Below are positions 52,936 through 61,213 of a stretch of DNA of 64,000 nucleotides, one piece after another. A model generated the notes under the pieces. That model searched no databases. It was not told the DNA's origin and saw only the letters and a program-made list of their open reading frames with translations. Numbering within the stretch: the stretch's first letter is position 1; each line of letters begins with the position of its first letter. Source of the stretch: Jonesia denitrificans DSM 20603 (GTDB lineage: Bacteria > Actinomycetota > Actinomycetes > Actinomycetales > Cellulomonadaceae); NCBI RefSeq assembly GCF_000024065.1, contig NC_013174.1, positions 868,001 through 932,000 of the forward strand, in the 5' to 3' direction. The position numbers and the translations under genes are program-made.

Positions 52936-53014
52936 GGGTGCTCATTTCACGAGAACGGGTCGACAATCACGTCACACTTTAGCGCGCACCGGCGCGGCGC
53001 ACCCAGTAAATCGA

Positions 53015-53020
53015 TATTCT
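53015..53020 (+). promoter_or_regulatory. -10 box of a leaderless MFS transcript
   Basis: TATTCT at 53015-53020 ends six bases before GTG 53027. Confidence 0.5.
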
Positions 53021-53026
53021 TTACGT

Positions 53027-54334
53027 GTGAATGACCCCCAGCCCACACCCACCGCCCCCACCGAATCAGCCCTGCCCCGCTACCGCCCCGGCATCAAATA
53101 CATCCTCATGCTTGGTGCGATCGCGGCGATTCCCGCGATCACCACAGACATCTACCTGCCTTCACTAACAGATGTCCGCGACGAACTCGCCACCACCGAC
53201 GCCATGGTTGCGATGACCATGTCAGGCATGCTCATCGGAGGGGCTGTCGGACAACTCATGTGGGGACCCCTCACCGACCGATACGGCCGCAAAGCGCCAC
53301 TCTTGGTGGGTCTGGCGTTACACATCATCACCTCTCTGCTCTGCGCGATCGCACCGAACATCACGATTCTTGTTACGTTGCGCATTATGCAGGGGTTCTT
53401 CAACGCAGCATGCGCTGTGGCTGCAATATCTGTGATCCGAGACCGCTTTGTGGGTGCAACTGCAGCTCGACTGCTCTCCCAACTCATGTTGGTTATTGGG
53501 GTGGCGCCCCTGTTCGCCCCCAGTGTGGGCGGTGCGATCGCATCGTTTGGTTCGTGGCGCACCGTGTTTCTTGCGCTCGCGATCATTGGGGCGATCATGG
53601 CCGTCATTGTCGCCCGCTTCCTGCCCGAAACCCTGGCCGAAGATCACCGGCTCACCGGTGGGGTGGGGCGCGTTGCCAAGGGGTACTGGACGTTAGCGAA
53701 AGACCGGAAGTTTCTTGCGCTCGCGATGCTCCCAGCGCTCGCTATGACGACCATTTTTGCGTATGTTGTGGGGTCACCGTTTGTGTTCCAAGAACACTAT
53801 GGTCTCTCCACATCGCAGTATGCGGTTCTCTTTGCCATGAACGGTCTTGCCATGGTGTTTTCCGCGCAGCTGAACGCATCCCTGGTGCGAAAGTTTTCGC
53901 CTGAATCGTTGCTGAGGGTGGGACTTGGTCTTCAACTGGTGCTCGCACTTGCGCTAGTGCTGTGGGGCGCCACCGGCTGGGGCGGTTTCTGGACGTTCGA
54001 GGTAACACTGTGGCTTCTGTTGGGATGCCAAGGACTCATCGGCGCAAACGCACAGGTCTTAGCATTAGCGAACTACGGGCACATGGTGGGAACAGCTGCC
54101 GCTGTCCTTGGGTCACTCCAGTCAGGTGTGGCAGGTGCAGTCAGCCCGATGGTGGGAGTCTTTGGTGGCGATGCGCTGGCCATGGCGGCAGTGATCGCCG
54201 CCGGGTTGATCCTCGCGAACCTCATCGTGGTGTTCGGTACTGACCTCACCCAAGCAGGTCGTAAAGCTCGAGCCCGCACCACACTGCAACGCGCTATCAA
54301 GGAACGAGAGATCGGCGACTCAACTCACGGCTAA
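53027..54334 (+). CDS. MFS multidrug efflux transporter (Bcr/CflA family, DHA1)
   Basis: A 435-residue exporter with twelve predicted membrane helices. Early motif TTDIYLPSLTDVRDEL is diagnostic of Bcr/CflA drug-proton antiporters, and the loop 2-3 motif GPLTDRYGRKAPLL is motif A of MFS; FVGATAARLLSQ fits the motif B to C region. The frame is open to 52922, but the GTG at 53027 lies at leaderless spacing after TATTCT and removes an unrelated basic extension. The substrate is unknown. No adjacent regulator is seen. Confidence 0.9.
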   Translation: MNDPQPTPTAPTESALPRYRPGIKYILMLGAIAAIPAITTDIYLPSLTDVRDELATTDAMVAMTMSGMLIGGAVGQLMWGPLTDRYGRKAPLLVGLALHIITSLLCAIAPNITILVTLRIMQGFFNAACAVAAISVIRDRFVGATAARLLSQLMLVIGVAPLFAPSVGGAIASFGSWRTVFLALAIIGAIMAVIVARFLPETLAEDHRLTGGVGRVAKGYWTLAKDRKFLALAMLPALAMTTIFAYVVGSPFVFQEHYGLSTSQYAVLFAMNGLAMVFSAQLNASLVRKFSPESLLRVGLGLQLVLALALVLWGATGWGGFWTFEVTLWLLLGCQGLIGANAQVLALANYGHMVGTAAAVLGSLQSGVAGAVSPMVGVFGGDALAMAAVIAAGLILANLIVVFGTDLTQAGRKARARTTLQRAIKEREIGDSTHG

Positions 54335-54399
54335 CTCCTCTGGCGCAACGTTCCATGAGCTACTGGTGAAGTACCTGAATGGATGAAGGATCTGGGGAC

Positions 54400-54408
54400 T
54401 TATCCACA
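54400..54408 (+). promoter_or_regulatory. Single consensus DnaA box upstream of the Tad locus
   Basis: TTATCCACA is a perfect match to TTATNCACA within the 176-base gap 54335-54510. It is alone, so it is not an origin; DnaA-linked regulation or chance are both possible. No clear promoter was placed in this gap. Confidence 0.35.
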
Positions 54409-54510
54409 GCGAGAGAGGTTCCCATAGAACTGCACCGGCAATGTCTTTAGTGTTGCGATGACGCCCCCACGACACGGGCGAACTCTGACACAAAGAAGGA
54501 GTCCGGCTGC

Positions 54511-55746
54511 ATGGACGCGATCGCCCTCCTCGAACACGACGTTCGAGAACGCGTACGACACGCGGGCATCGACCCCGTTGCTGACCCCACGACCACTCGA
54601 AGTCTCATCACTGACGCTCTCAAAGACTACGAACGTCAAGCCCTACGCGGGTATGTCCCTGCCATTGCAGACTCACACCAAATTGCCAAGTCACTCCTTG
54701 ATTCTGTCGCCGGGTTCGGTCCACTCCAACCGTACCTAGACGACCCAGAAGTCGAAGAAATCTGGATCAACTCACCTTCCCAAGTGTTTGTGGCAAGATC
54801 TGGTGTTGCAGAACTGACCCCCACAGTTCTCAGCGCTGATGACGTTGCACGGCTCGTCGAACAAATGCTCAAAAGCACCGGCCGGCGCCTTGACCTGTCC
54901 ATGCCATTTGTCGACGCCATGCTGCCAGATGGCTCCCGCCTGCATGTTGTCATCCCTGACATCACCCGTGCACACATGGCCGTGAACATCAGGAAGTTCG
55001 TGGCCCGGGCAGCGCACCTCACTGACCTTGTTGCGCGCGGCATGCTCCCCACTTCTGCCGCCACCTTTCTCGATGCATGTGTCCGTGCCGGCCTCAACAT
55101 TGTTGTCGCCGGGGCAACTGGCGCAGGTAAAACCACCTTCCTGCGTGCCCTCACCGGCTCCGTCAGCCCACTAGAACGCATCGTCACTGTCGAAGAAGTG
55201 TTTGAACTCAACCTCACCCACCGCGATGTCGTGGCCATGCAATGCCGTAGTGCCAACCTCGAAGGAAGCGGCGAGATTTCACTGCGCCGCCTCGTTAAAG
55301 AATCCCTGCGTATGCGCCCCGACCGTGTCATCGTCGGAGAGGTCCGTGAAGCAGAATCCCTCGACCTCCTCCTCGCCCTCAACTCCGGAATGCCCGGCAT
55401 GGCGACCATCCACGCGAACTCAGCAAAAGAAGCAGTCACAAAACTCACCACACTGCCACTACTCGCGGGCGAAAACGTCACCGCACAGTTCGTTGTTCCC
55501 ACCGTCGCCCAAGCAGTAGACATCGTCATCCACATTCAACGAGACCGCCAAGGACACAGAACAGTGCGCGAAATCGCGGCACTATCAGGACGCATCGAAA
55601 ATGATGCGATTGAAGTGGGAACCGTGTTCCGGCAAGCACAAGGCCAACTAGTCCGCGCAGACGCCTACCCACCAAAACCAGAACAGTTTGACCGTGTCGG
55701 CATTGATGTGGCAAGTATCCTCAACGGGGGTGCACCATGGGCATAA
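54511..55746 (+). CDS. tadA: Tad/Flp pilus assembly ATPase (CpaF/TadA)
   Basis: A 411-residue secretion ATPase of the CpaF branch. The Walker A motif GATGAGKTT starts at G201 with K207 as the phosphate-binding lysine; MRPDRVIVGEVREAES is the Walker B/Asp-box region and GMATIHANSA the His-box. The N-terminal domain (GFGPLQPYLDDPEVEEIWIN) is typical. It powers assembly of Flp pili with TadB and TadC. AAGGAG precedes ATG 54511. No tadZ/cpaE or cpaB gene precedes it. It overlaps tadB by ten bases. Confidence 0.93.
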   Translation: MDAIALLEHDVRERVRHAGIDPVADPTTTRSLITDALKDYERQALRGYVPAIADSHQIAKSLLDSVAGFGPLQPYLDDPEVEEIWINSPSQVFVARSGVAELTPTVLSADDVARLVEQMLKSTGRRLDLSMPFVDAMLPDGSRLHVVIPDITRAHMAVNIRKFVARAAHLTDLVARGMLPTSAATFLDACVRAGLNIVVAGATGAGKTTFLRALTGSVSPLERIVTVEEVFELNLTHRDVVAMQCRSANLEGSGEISLRRLVKESLRMRPDRVIVGEVREAESLDLLLALNSGMPGMATIHANSAKEAVTKLTTLPLLAGENVTAQFVVPTVAQAVDIVIHIQRDRQGHRTVREIAALSGRIENDAIEVGTVFRQAQGQLVRADAYPPKPEQFDRVGIDVASILNGGAPWA

Positions 55747-56591
55747 TCGCCGGACTGATCCTCGGGCTAGGGCTCCTCCTCATCTGGATGTCACTCTGGG
55801 AAGCCCCCGACACCGCCAAAAAAGCATCCTGGCTCATCGGTTTCGAAGAAGACCTCCTCGTTGCAGGGCTCCGCGGTATCTCCACCACCACGTTCTTCGC
55901 AGCCGTGGCCCTGTTCGCAGCACTCGTCGCCGCGCTCACCTTCGTTATCACGGGGCTAACCGTCGGTGCGGCTCTGGCCGGGTTAGCCGCATCAGTAGCC
56001 CCCTTCATCATCGTCAAGTCCCGCGCAGAACGACAACGCATCCGCCGCCGAGAAGTGTGGCCAGACGTCGTAGACCACCTCATCTCAGGAGTGCGAGCAG
56101 GACTACCCCTCCCCGAAGCTGTTGCCCACCTAGGCATGCGCGGACCAGAACAACTCCGCGAGGAATTCGCGATCTTCGGACGCGAATACCGGGCAACAGG
56201 CCGGTTCGACGACTGCCTCATCACACTCAAAGAACGCCTTGCAGACCCCACAGCCGACCGAGTCATCGAAGCGCTCCGGGTCACCCGATCTGTCGGAGGA
56301 ACAGAAATCGGGCACCTGCTATCCACCCTGGCCACCTTCCTGCGCCAAGACCTCCGAGTACGCGGCGAACTCGAAGCCCGGCAAAGCTGGACCGTTGGAG
56401 GGGCACGGGTCGCCGCCGCCGCGCCCTGGCTCATCCTCGCCATGCTCGCAGTACGCCCAGAAGCCGCCAGCGCGTTCAATACCACCCTAGGCGGGATCCT
56501 CATCATCTCAGGGGCAGGAGCCACCGCCCTCGCCTACACGATCATGATCCGTATTGGTCGACTCCCACAAGACGAAAGGGTGCTGCGATGA
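55737..56591 (+). CDS. tadB: Tad pilus inner-membrane platform protein TadB
   Basis: A 284-residue T2SS-F domain protein. It has hydrophobic segments at the N terminus, at about residues 45-85 (two helices) and near the C terminus, separated by the cytoplasmic T2SSF domain with WPDVVDHLISGVRAGLPLPE and RVIEALRVTRSVGGTEIGHL. With TadC it forms the membrane platform driven by TadA. It overlaps tadA by ten bases and tadC by four, so assembly subunits are coupled. Confidence 0.9.
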   Translation: MGIIAGLILGLGLLLIWMSLWEAPDTAKKASWLIGFEEDLLVAGLRGISTTTFFAAVALFAALVAALTFVITGLTVGAALAGLAASVAPFIIVKSRAERQRIRRREVWPDVVDHLISGVRAGLPLPEAVAHLGMRGPEQLREEFAIFGREYRATGRFDDCLITLKERLADPTADRVIEALRVTRSVGGTEIGHLLSTLATFLRQDLRVRGELEARQSWTVGGARVAAAAPWLILAMLAVRPEAASAFNTTLGGILIISGAGATALAYTIMIRIGRLPQDERVLR

Positions 56592-57523
56592 CACCACCAC
56601 TCATTCTTGGTGGAACCCTCGGATTTGTCCTCGGCCTTGGCCTATGGGCCATCATGGCGGCACTCACCTCCCGTCGAGTCACCCTCATGGAACGCATCAC
56701 CCCCTACCTGGCCAGCCACGAAGCACCCGAATCACGGCTCGGCCCCAGCGAAACCACCAGCCCCTTCGCGGTCTTCGCGCGACTCATCGCTCCTTGGACC
56801 AACACTCTGGTGCGGCTCGTCACCACCGTGTCCAGCCCCAACGCACAAACCGAAAAACGCCTCGCCAAAGCCAGACGCAACATCACCCTGCACCAATACC
56901 GGCTCCACCAAGTCGCAGCAGGAACAGCAGGACTCACCCTCGGGATCCTCGTCAGCCTCTACTTAGCGATCTACCGCAACGCCCACATCGTTGCGCTCAT
57001 CATCCTCGTCATCGCCGCCGCCATCGCCGGAGTCGCAGCCTGCGAACAACACCTCACCCACACCATCCGCCGCCGCAGTGAACGCATCATCCTCGAATTC
57101 CCCACCATCGCAGAACTCCTCGCGCTCGCGGTTGCAGCTGGTGAACCACCGGCGACCGCATTGGACCGGGTGTCTCGGACCTCCAACGGAGAGTTGTCAC
57201 ATGAGCTTGCCATTGTGATGAATGAGGTGCGTTCAGGTGAGCCGCTGACTGATGCGCTCACCCGGTTTGGTGACCGGGTCGATCTGCCGCTCATTACCCG
57301 GTTCGCTGAGGGTGTCACTGTCGCGATTGAGCGTGGTACCCCACTTGCCGCAGTGTTACGGGCACAAGCGCAAGAAGCGCGTGACGCCGGACACCGCACG
57401 TTGATGGAAGTGGGCGGGCAACGAGAGATCCTCATGATGGTTCCTGTTGTCTTCATCATCCTGCCTATTTCGATCGTTTTCGCGGTGTTTCCGTCCTTCA
57501 CTGCCTTGTCTTTTCTGCCCTAA
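56588..57523 (+). CDS. tadC: Tad pilus inner-membrane platform protein TadC
   Basis: A 311-residue T2SS-F family protein with an N-terminal helix (LGGTLGFVLGLGLWAIMAA), a central helix pair near residues 115-155 and a C-terminal helix. The cytoplasmic domain has EFPTIAELLALAVAAGEPPA and FAEGVTVAIERGTPLAAVLR. The frame is open for 300 codons upstream within tadB, but that part is out-of-frame shadow; ATG 56588 overlaps the tadB stop (ATGA). It pairs with TadB. Confidence 0.9.
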   Translation: MTPPLILGGTLGFVLGLGLWAIMAALTSRRVTLMERITPYLASHEAPESRLGPSETTSPFAVFARLIAPWTNTLVRLVTTVSSPNAQTEKRLAKARRNITLHQYRLHQVAAGTAGLTLGILVSLYLAIYRNAHIVALIILVIAAAIAGVAACEQHLTHTIRRRSERIILEFPTIAELLALAVAAGEPPATALDRVSRTSNGELSHELAIVMNEVRSGEPLTDALTRFGDRVDLPLITRFAEGVTVAIERGTPLAAVLRAQAQEARDAGHRTLMEVGGQREILMMVPVVFIILPISIVFAVFPSFTALSFLP

Positions 57524-57572
57524 CTTTCTCTGCCCCCACACGTACTTGTTCGCTCATCGAAAGGAATCCCTC

Positions 57573-57851
57573 ATGTCCACTCTCACAGGTCCACGTCGTT
57601 CACGGGCTGCTCGCCGTGCTGTTCGTTCGTTGTCTGTTACTGCGTCAACAGCTGCCTACGCCTGCACCCAGGCGATGTGCGACCGCTTGACAGAGATGAA
57701 GAAGAATCCCGAACGCGGTGATGTCCCCGGGTGGGTGTTGATTACCTTAATGACCGCAGGGCTTGTGGTGGCGATCTGGTCGTTGGCTGGACCAGCGTTG
57801 GAGTCTTTGTTTAATGAAGCGATTGCAAAGATTAGTGCACGCGCCGCGTAG
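57573..57851 (+). CDS. Probable Flp-type pilin or small Tad-locus membrane protein
   Basis: A 92-residue protein with a long basic leader (about residues 1-50, RSRAARRAVRS and CTQAMCDRLTEMKKNPERGD) and one hydrophobic helix, GWVLITLMTAGLVVAIWSLA, then a short tail. The position after tadC and the helix type match actinobacterial Flp pilin-like subunits (often annotated DUF4244 or Flp). I see no classic G/xxxxEY prepilin cleavage motif. AAAGGA eight bases upstream supports ATG 57573. It would be the main pilin if the locus is functional. Confidence 0.7.
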   Translation: MSTLTGPRRSRAARRAVRSLSVTASTAAYACTQAMCDRLTEMKKNPERGDVPGWVLITLMTAGLVVAIWSLAGPALESLFNEAIAKISARAA

Positions 57852-57867
57852 TCAGGGCAGCGGTGGT

Positions 57868-58260
57868 GTGAAGACGGTGCAACGCAACGAGCAAGGGAGC
57901 GCTGCGGTTGGGTTTTTGTTTACGTCCCTCTTACTCACCATGGTGTTGATGGGGCTTCTCCAACTGGTCATGGTTATGCACACTCGTGTTCTTCTTATTG
58001 ACATTGCGGGGGAGGCCGCCCGGGTGGGCGGGCGCCATGGTGCTGACCCTGCCCACAGTGTTGCCCATGCACAATCGCTGTTAGCGACCGTCCCGGGTGA
58101 GCAAACTGTCACTGCGTCGACCACCACGCTTGGTGGTCGGGACGCGATCCGGGTTGAAATTGATGCGGAACTGCCCGTGCTTGGCCCCTATGGCATCCCT
58201 GGTGCGTTGCACGTGGATGCGAGCGGTTACGTGGAATCTATTGAAGCGGTTGAGCCGTGA
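57868..58260 (+). CDS. TadE-like pseudopilin
   Basis: A 130-residue protein whose start RNEQGSAAVGFLFTSLLLTM and following helix fit the TadE-like minor pilin pattern (normally ExGxAxVEF; here Gly replaces the usual Glu at +5). The C-terminal 85 residues would be extracellular. An in-frame GTG at 57835 is possible, but GTG 57868 gives the family-typical short N terminus and has AGGG upstream. The stop overlaps the next GTG. Role: pilus biogenesis. Confidence 0.75.
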   Translation: MKTVQRNEQGSAAVGFLFTSLLLTMVLMGLLQLVMVMHTRVLLIDIAGEAARVGGRHGADPAHSVAHAQSLLATVPGEQTVTASTTTLGGRDAIRVEIDAELPVLGPYGIPGALHVDASGYVESIEAVEP

Positions 58261-58703
58261 TCGAGGTGCGGCTCCCTGCTCACAGCACACGGGAAGACGG
58301 CATGGCTACCGTGGAGTTCATCGGTGTGGTGATCGCCCTATTGATCCCGATTATCTACATCATTACTGCTGTGAGTGCAGTGCAGGCAGCGCAGTTCTCG
58401 GCTGATGCGGCCGCCTATGAGGCGGCCCGCGCATACACGTTGTCGCGTTCGCAGGGCCAGGGACGTGAGCATGCCGCTTTGATCGCTCAACAAATCTTCG
58501 CCGACCAAGGGTTCACATCGGCCCCCACTATTGCGGCGTCCTGTGATCGTGGCGATTGCTTAACCCCAGGGGGAATTGTGTCTGTCACGGTCAGTTATGA
58601 GGTGCCGTTGCCGTTGATTACCCAGTTCATGCCAGTCTCGATTCCGGTGTCGTCTCAGTCATCGTCAGTTGTTGGCGTGTACGTGTACCGCGGTGGGGCC
58701 TGA
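58257..58703 (+). CDS. TadE-family pseudopilin
   Basis: A 148-residue protein with EDGMATVEFIGVVIALLIPI, the canonical TadE motif including the Glu at +5 of the helix (VEF), followed by an extracytoplasmic domain with a Cys pair (CDRGDC). It is the second TadE-like gene in tandem. GTG 58257 overlaps the previous stop by four bases, and its own stop overlaps the next ATG by one base. Confidence 0.82.
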   Translation: MIEVRLPAHSTREDGMATVEFIGVVIALLIPIIYIITAVSAVQAAQFSADAAAYEAARAYTLSRSQGQGREHAALIAQQIFADQGFTSAPTIAASCDRGDCLTPGGIVSVTVSYEVPLPLITQFMPVSIPVSSQSSSVVGVYVYRGGA

Positions 58704-59182
58704 TGGGCAGCCGGGCGGGCAAGGGCATCCTCATGGTGCGGTGGTGTGACCGGGTCAAGCAACGGTGCGGAAGGAACGAGGACGGTCAGATCCTGCTCCT
58801 GGGGTTGGGTTATGTTGTCGTGATTTTGTTGTTGCTCCTTGTTGTTGTGACGTTGTCTGCTGTGCACAGAGAACACCGTGAGCTTGGGCGTCTTGCTGAT
58901 GGAGTGGTGCTTTCTGCGCAAGATGTGGTCACTGAAGGGCGGTATTATCGCAAGTCAGGTGCCCAGATGACTGCCGATGCGCGGGTTGCGGCAACGCAGT
59001 ATCTTGCGTCTGTTGATGCGCGTCCTGGAACGCGCATCGTGGATCTGACAGTTGATGCAAATGGGTCTATTCATGCCACCATTCAACGGTCAACGTCCCA
59101 CCCGGTGATGGTTGGGCTTGGGCGCCTTGCGTCGGGGAAAGCAACTTTGACGGCAAGTGCTTCTGCCAGCCCGATTGGTTAA
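58703..59182 (+). CDS. Tad-locus secreted/membrane protein (TadG-like, Rv3654c-type)
   Basis: A 159-residue protein with one membrane helix (LLLGLGYVVVILLLLLVVVT) preceded by NEDGQILLLGLG, the conserved pilus-helper opening, and an Ala/Thr-rich exterior domain. It matches the last, poorly characterised gene of actinobacterial tad clusters, sometimes called the pilus assembly or helicase/secretion neighbourhood TadE-like protein. The start overlaps the preceding stop. It ends the Tad operon; no prepilin peptidase (tadV) is encoded here. Confidence 0.75.
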   Translation: MGSRAGKGILMVRWCDRVKQRCGRNEDGQILLLGLGYVVVILLLLLVVVTLSAVHREHRELGRLADGVVLSAQDVVTEGRYYRKSGAQMTADARVAATQYLASVDARPGTRIVDLTVDANGSIHATIQRSTSHPVMVGLGRLASGKATLTASASASPIG

Positions 59183-59241
59183 GAACATCTGTGTTGAGCG
59201 GTGAGGTCGCCCACACCACTGGTGGGGGTGGCGTCCTCCCG

Positions 59242-59247
59242 TAGAAT
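59242..59247 (+). promoter_or_regulatory. -10 box of a leaderless prfB transcript
   Basis: TAGAAT at 59242-59247 ends eight bases before GTG 59256. Confidence 0.5.
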
Positions 59248-59255
59248 GGTGGATC

Positions 59256-60365
59256 GTGGCCATTGAATTCGCAACAGAGATCCCGCAACTTCGCGCAACA
59301 CTTGCAACTATTTCGGCGGTGAGCGACCCGGAAGCGTTGACAGCGAAAATCGCTGAACTATCTGATCAAGCTTCTGCTCCTGACCTATGGGATGACCCTG
59401 CTCAAGCTCAGCAGGTGACCAGTGCGCTGTCGCTGGCTCAAAACGAACTCAAGCGTATTGAGTCAATGCAGCAGCGCATTGATGACCTTGAAGTGCTGGT
59501 GGAAATGGCTGTTGAGGGCAATGACGCCGACACGCTCCACGAGGCGGAGGACGAGTACGCGGCTATTAAGAAGGATTTGGACCAACTTGAAGTGCGCACC
59601 TTGTTGTCGGGAGAGTATGACGCCCGTGAGGCCGTGGTGACGATTCGTGCTGGGGCTGGTGGAGTTGATGCCGCCGACTTCGCGGAGATGCTGTTGCGCA
59701 TGTATTTGCGTTGGGCGGAGCGTCATGGGTATCCCACAGCTGTTCTTGACACCTCCTATGCGGAAGAAGCTGGGTTGAAGTCGGCGACCTTTGAGGTGAA
59801 AGCCCCGTACGCATTTGGAACGCTGTCGGTGGAGGCAGGAACTCACCGTCTTGTGCGTATTTCTCCGTTTGATAACCAGGGGCGGCGCCAAACATCATTC
59901 GCTGCAGTGGAAGTGGTTCCACTCATTGAGCAAACCGACCACGTGGAGATCCCGGATAACGAGATCCGTGTTGATGTGTTCCGTTCATCAGGACCTGGTG
60001 GGCAGTCTGTGAACACCACAGACTCCGCGGTGCGCTTAACCCACATTCCGACAGGGATTGTGGTGTCGATGCAAAACGAGAAGTCACAGATCCAAAACCG
60101 TGCTGCGGCGATGCGTGTGCTTCAGTCCCGCTTGTTGTTGGAACGCCAAGCTGAGGAAAAGGCGAAGAAGAAAGAACTCGCCGGAGATATCAAAGCGTCG
60201 TGGGGCGACCAGATGCGTTCCTACGTCCTTCAGCCCTACCAGATGGTCAAGGATTTGCGGACAGAACACGAGGTGGGGAACACCAACGCAGTGTTTGACG
60301 GACACATCGATGATTTCATTGAGGCAGGTATCCGGTGGCGCCGGTCAAAGGACGCTGACGAGTAA
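59256..60365 (+). CDS. prfB: Peptide chain release factor 2
   Basis: A 369-residue class I release factor that recognises UGA and UAA. The anticodon-mimicking tripeptide SPF is in [10 protein letters not shown], and the catalytic GGQ is in [13 protein letters not shown]. The N-terminal helical domain and the C-terminal domain are complete. The frame is continuous from the GTG at 59256; there is no in-frame UGA with an upstream frameshift site, so autoregulatory +1 frameshifting is absent, as usual in actinobacteria. Located ahead of ftsE-ftsX-smpB, a conserved order. Confidence 0.96.
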   Translation: MAIEFATEIPQLRATLATISAVSDPEALTAKIAELSDQASAPDLWDDPAQAQQVTSALSLAQNELKRIESMQQRIDDLEVLVEMAVEGNDADTLHEAEDEYAAIKKDLDQLEVRTLLSGEYDAREAVVTIRAGAGGVDAADFAEMLLRMYLRWAERHGYPTAVLDTSYAEEAGLKSATFEVKAPYAFGTLSVEAGTHRLVRISPFDNQGRRQTSFAAVEVVPLIEQTDHVEIPDNEIRVDVFRSSGPGGQSVNTTDSAVRLTHIPTGIVVSMQNEKSQIQNRAAAMRVLQSRLLLERQAEEKAKKKELAGDIKASWGDQMRSYVLQPYQMVKDLRTEHEVGNTNAVFDGHIDDFIEAGIRWRRSKDADE

Positions 60366-60512
60366 ACCGATGTGAGTGCTGCGCGGGTGGACACCTGTGA
60401 AGGGTTCACCCGGCGCGGCGTGTCATCCCGCACCAGGTGGGGAGTAGTGCCTAGTCTCAAACTGGTTGCTTGTCTGGTACGGCGTTTTGGCGCCTCGACT
60501 ATGGGATGTTGT
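60366..60512 (+). promoter_or_regulatory. prfB-ftsE intergenic region
   Basis: This 147-base gap holds a possible -10 (TAGTCT at about 60452) and TATGGG at 60500-60505, seven bases before the ftsE GTG. Although the frame is open, its residues lack family resemblance, so I treat it as non-coding. Confidence 0.35.
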
Positions 60513-61202
60513 GTGATTCGGTTCGATAATGTCACGAAGGTGTATGCGCGAGGGGCTCGCCCAGCGCTCAACGATGTGACTTTAGAAATTGAGCGCGGCG
60601 AGTTTGTGTTCCTCGTGGGTGCTTCTGGTTCGGGGAAATCCACGTTTCTGCGTCTCACGCTTCGCGAGGAGAAGGCGACCTCTGGTCGGGTCCTAGTGGC
60701 TGGTCAAGACTTAACGGCACTGTCGCACTGGAAGGTGCCCGCTCTGCGCAGAAAAATTGGTGCAGTGTTTCAGGACTTCCGGTTGCTGCCGAACAAAACC
60801 GTGTTTGAGAATGTTGCGTTCGCGCTTCAAGTGATTGGGAAACCACGCCACCACATTCACACCACAGTCCCCGAAACGCTGGAAATGGTGGGTCTTGCTG
60901 GTAAAGAAAAGCGCCGCCCTCATGAACTTTCTGGTGGTGAGCAGCAACGTGTGGCTATTGCCCGCGCCTTTGTGAACCGCCCTGACATCCTTCTTTGTGA
61001 CGAACCCACTGGAAACCTTGACCCGACAACGTCGTTGGGGATTATGCGGCTGCTAGATCGCATTAATCGGACCGGAACAACAGTTGTGATGGCCACCCAC
61101 GACGACGAAATTGTGGACCAGATGAGAAAACGTGTCATAGAACTTCAGACCGGTGAGCTGGTTCGTGACCAGACACGCGGCGTCTACGGGTCATCGCGGT
61201 AG
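60513..61202 (+). CDS. ftsE: Cell division ATP-binding protein FtsE
   Basis: A 229-residue ABC ATPase. Walker [11 protein letters not shown]-loop [20 protein letters not shown], signature [15 protein letters not shown], Walker [13 protein letters not shown] and the switch His in MATHDDE are all present. It forms FtsEX with the membrane protein encoded 11 bases downstream and transmits ATP hydrolysis to peptidoglycan hydrolases at the septum. The frame extends upstream, with an ATG at 60501, but GTG 60513 gives the family N terminus ([18 protein letters not shown]). Confidence 0.94.
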   Translation: MIRFDNVTKVYARGARPALNDVTLEIERGEFVFLVGASGSGKSTFLRLTLREEKATSGRVLVAGQDLTALSHWKVPALRRKIGAVFQDFRLLPNKTVFENVAFALQVIGKPRHHIHTTVPETLEMVGLAGKEKRRPHELSGGEQQRVAIARAFVNRPDILLCDEPTGNLDPTTSLGIMRLLDRINRTGTTVVMATHDDEIVDQMRKRVIELQTGELVRDQTRGVYGSSR

Positions 61203-61213
61203 GGGGAGTTCAA

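Noticed and set aside
54335-54510. Replication origin or plasmid-like element suggested by a DnaA box
   Set aside because: Only one box, with no AT-rich unwinding region and no dnaA, dnaN or rep gene nearby.
55688-56587. Apparent 300-residue N-terminal extension of TadC
   Set aside because: It is an out-of-frame, Arg/Pro/His-rich reading of tadB; the ATGA junction at 56588 gives the proper TadC start.
59256-60365. Programmed frameshift in prfB
   Set aside because: The frame is open from GTG to the end without an internal UGA or a CUUUGA-like slippery site.
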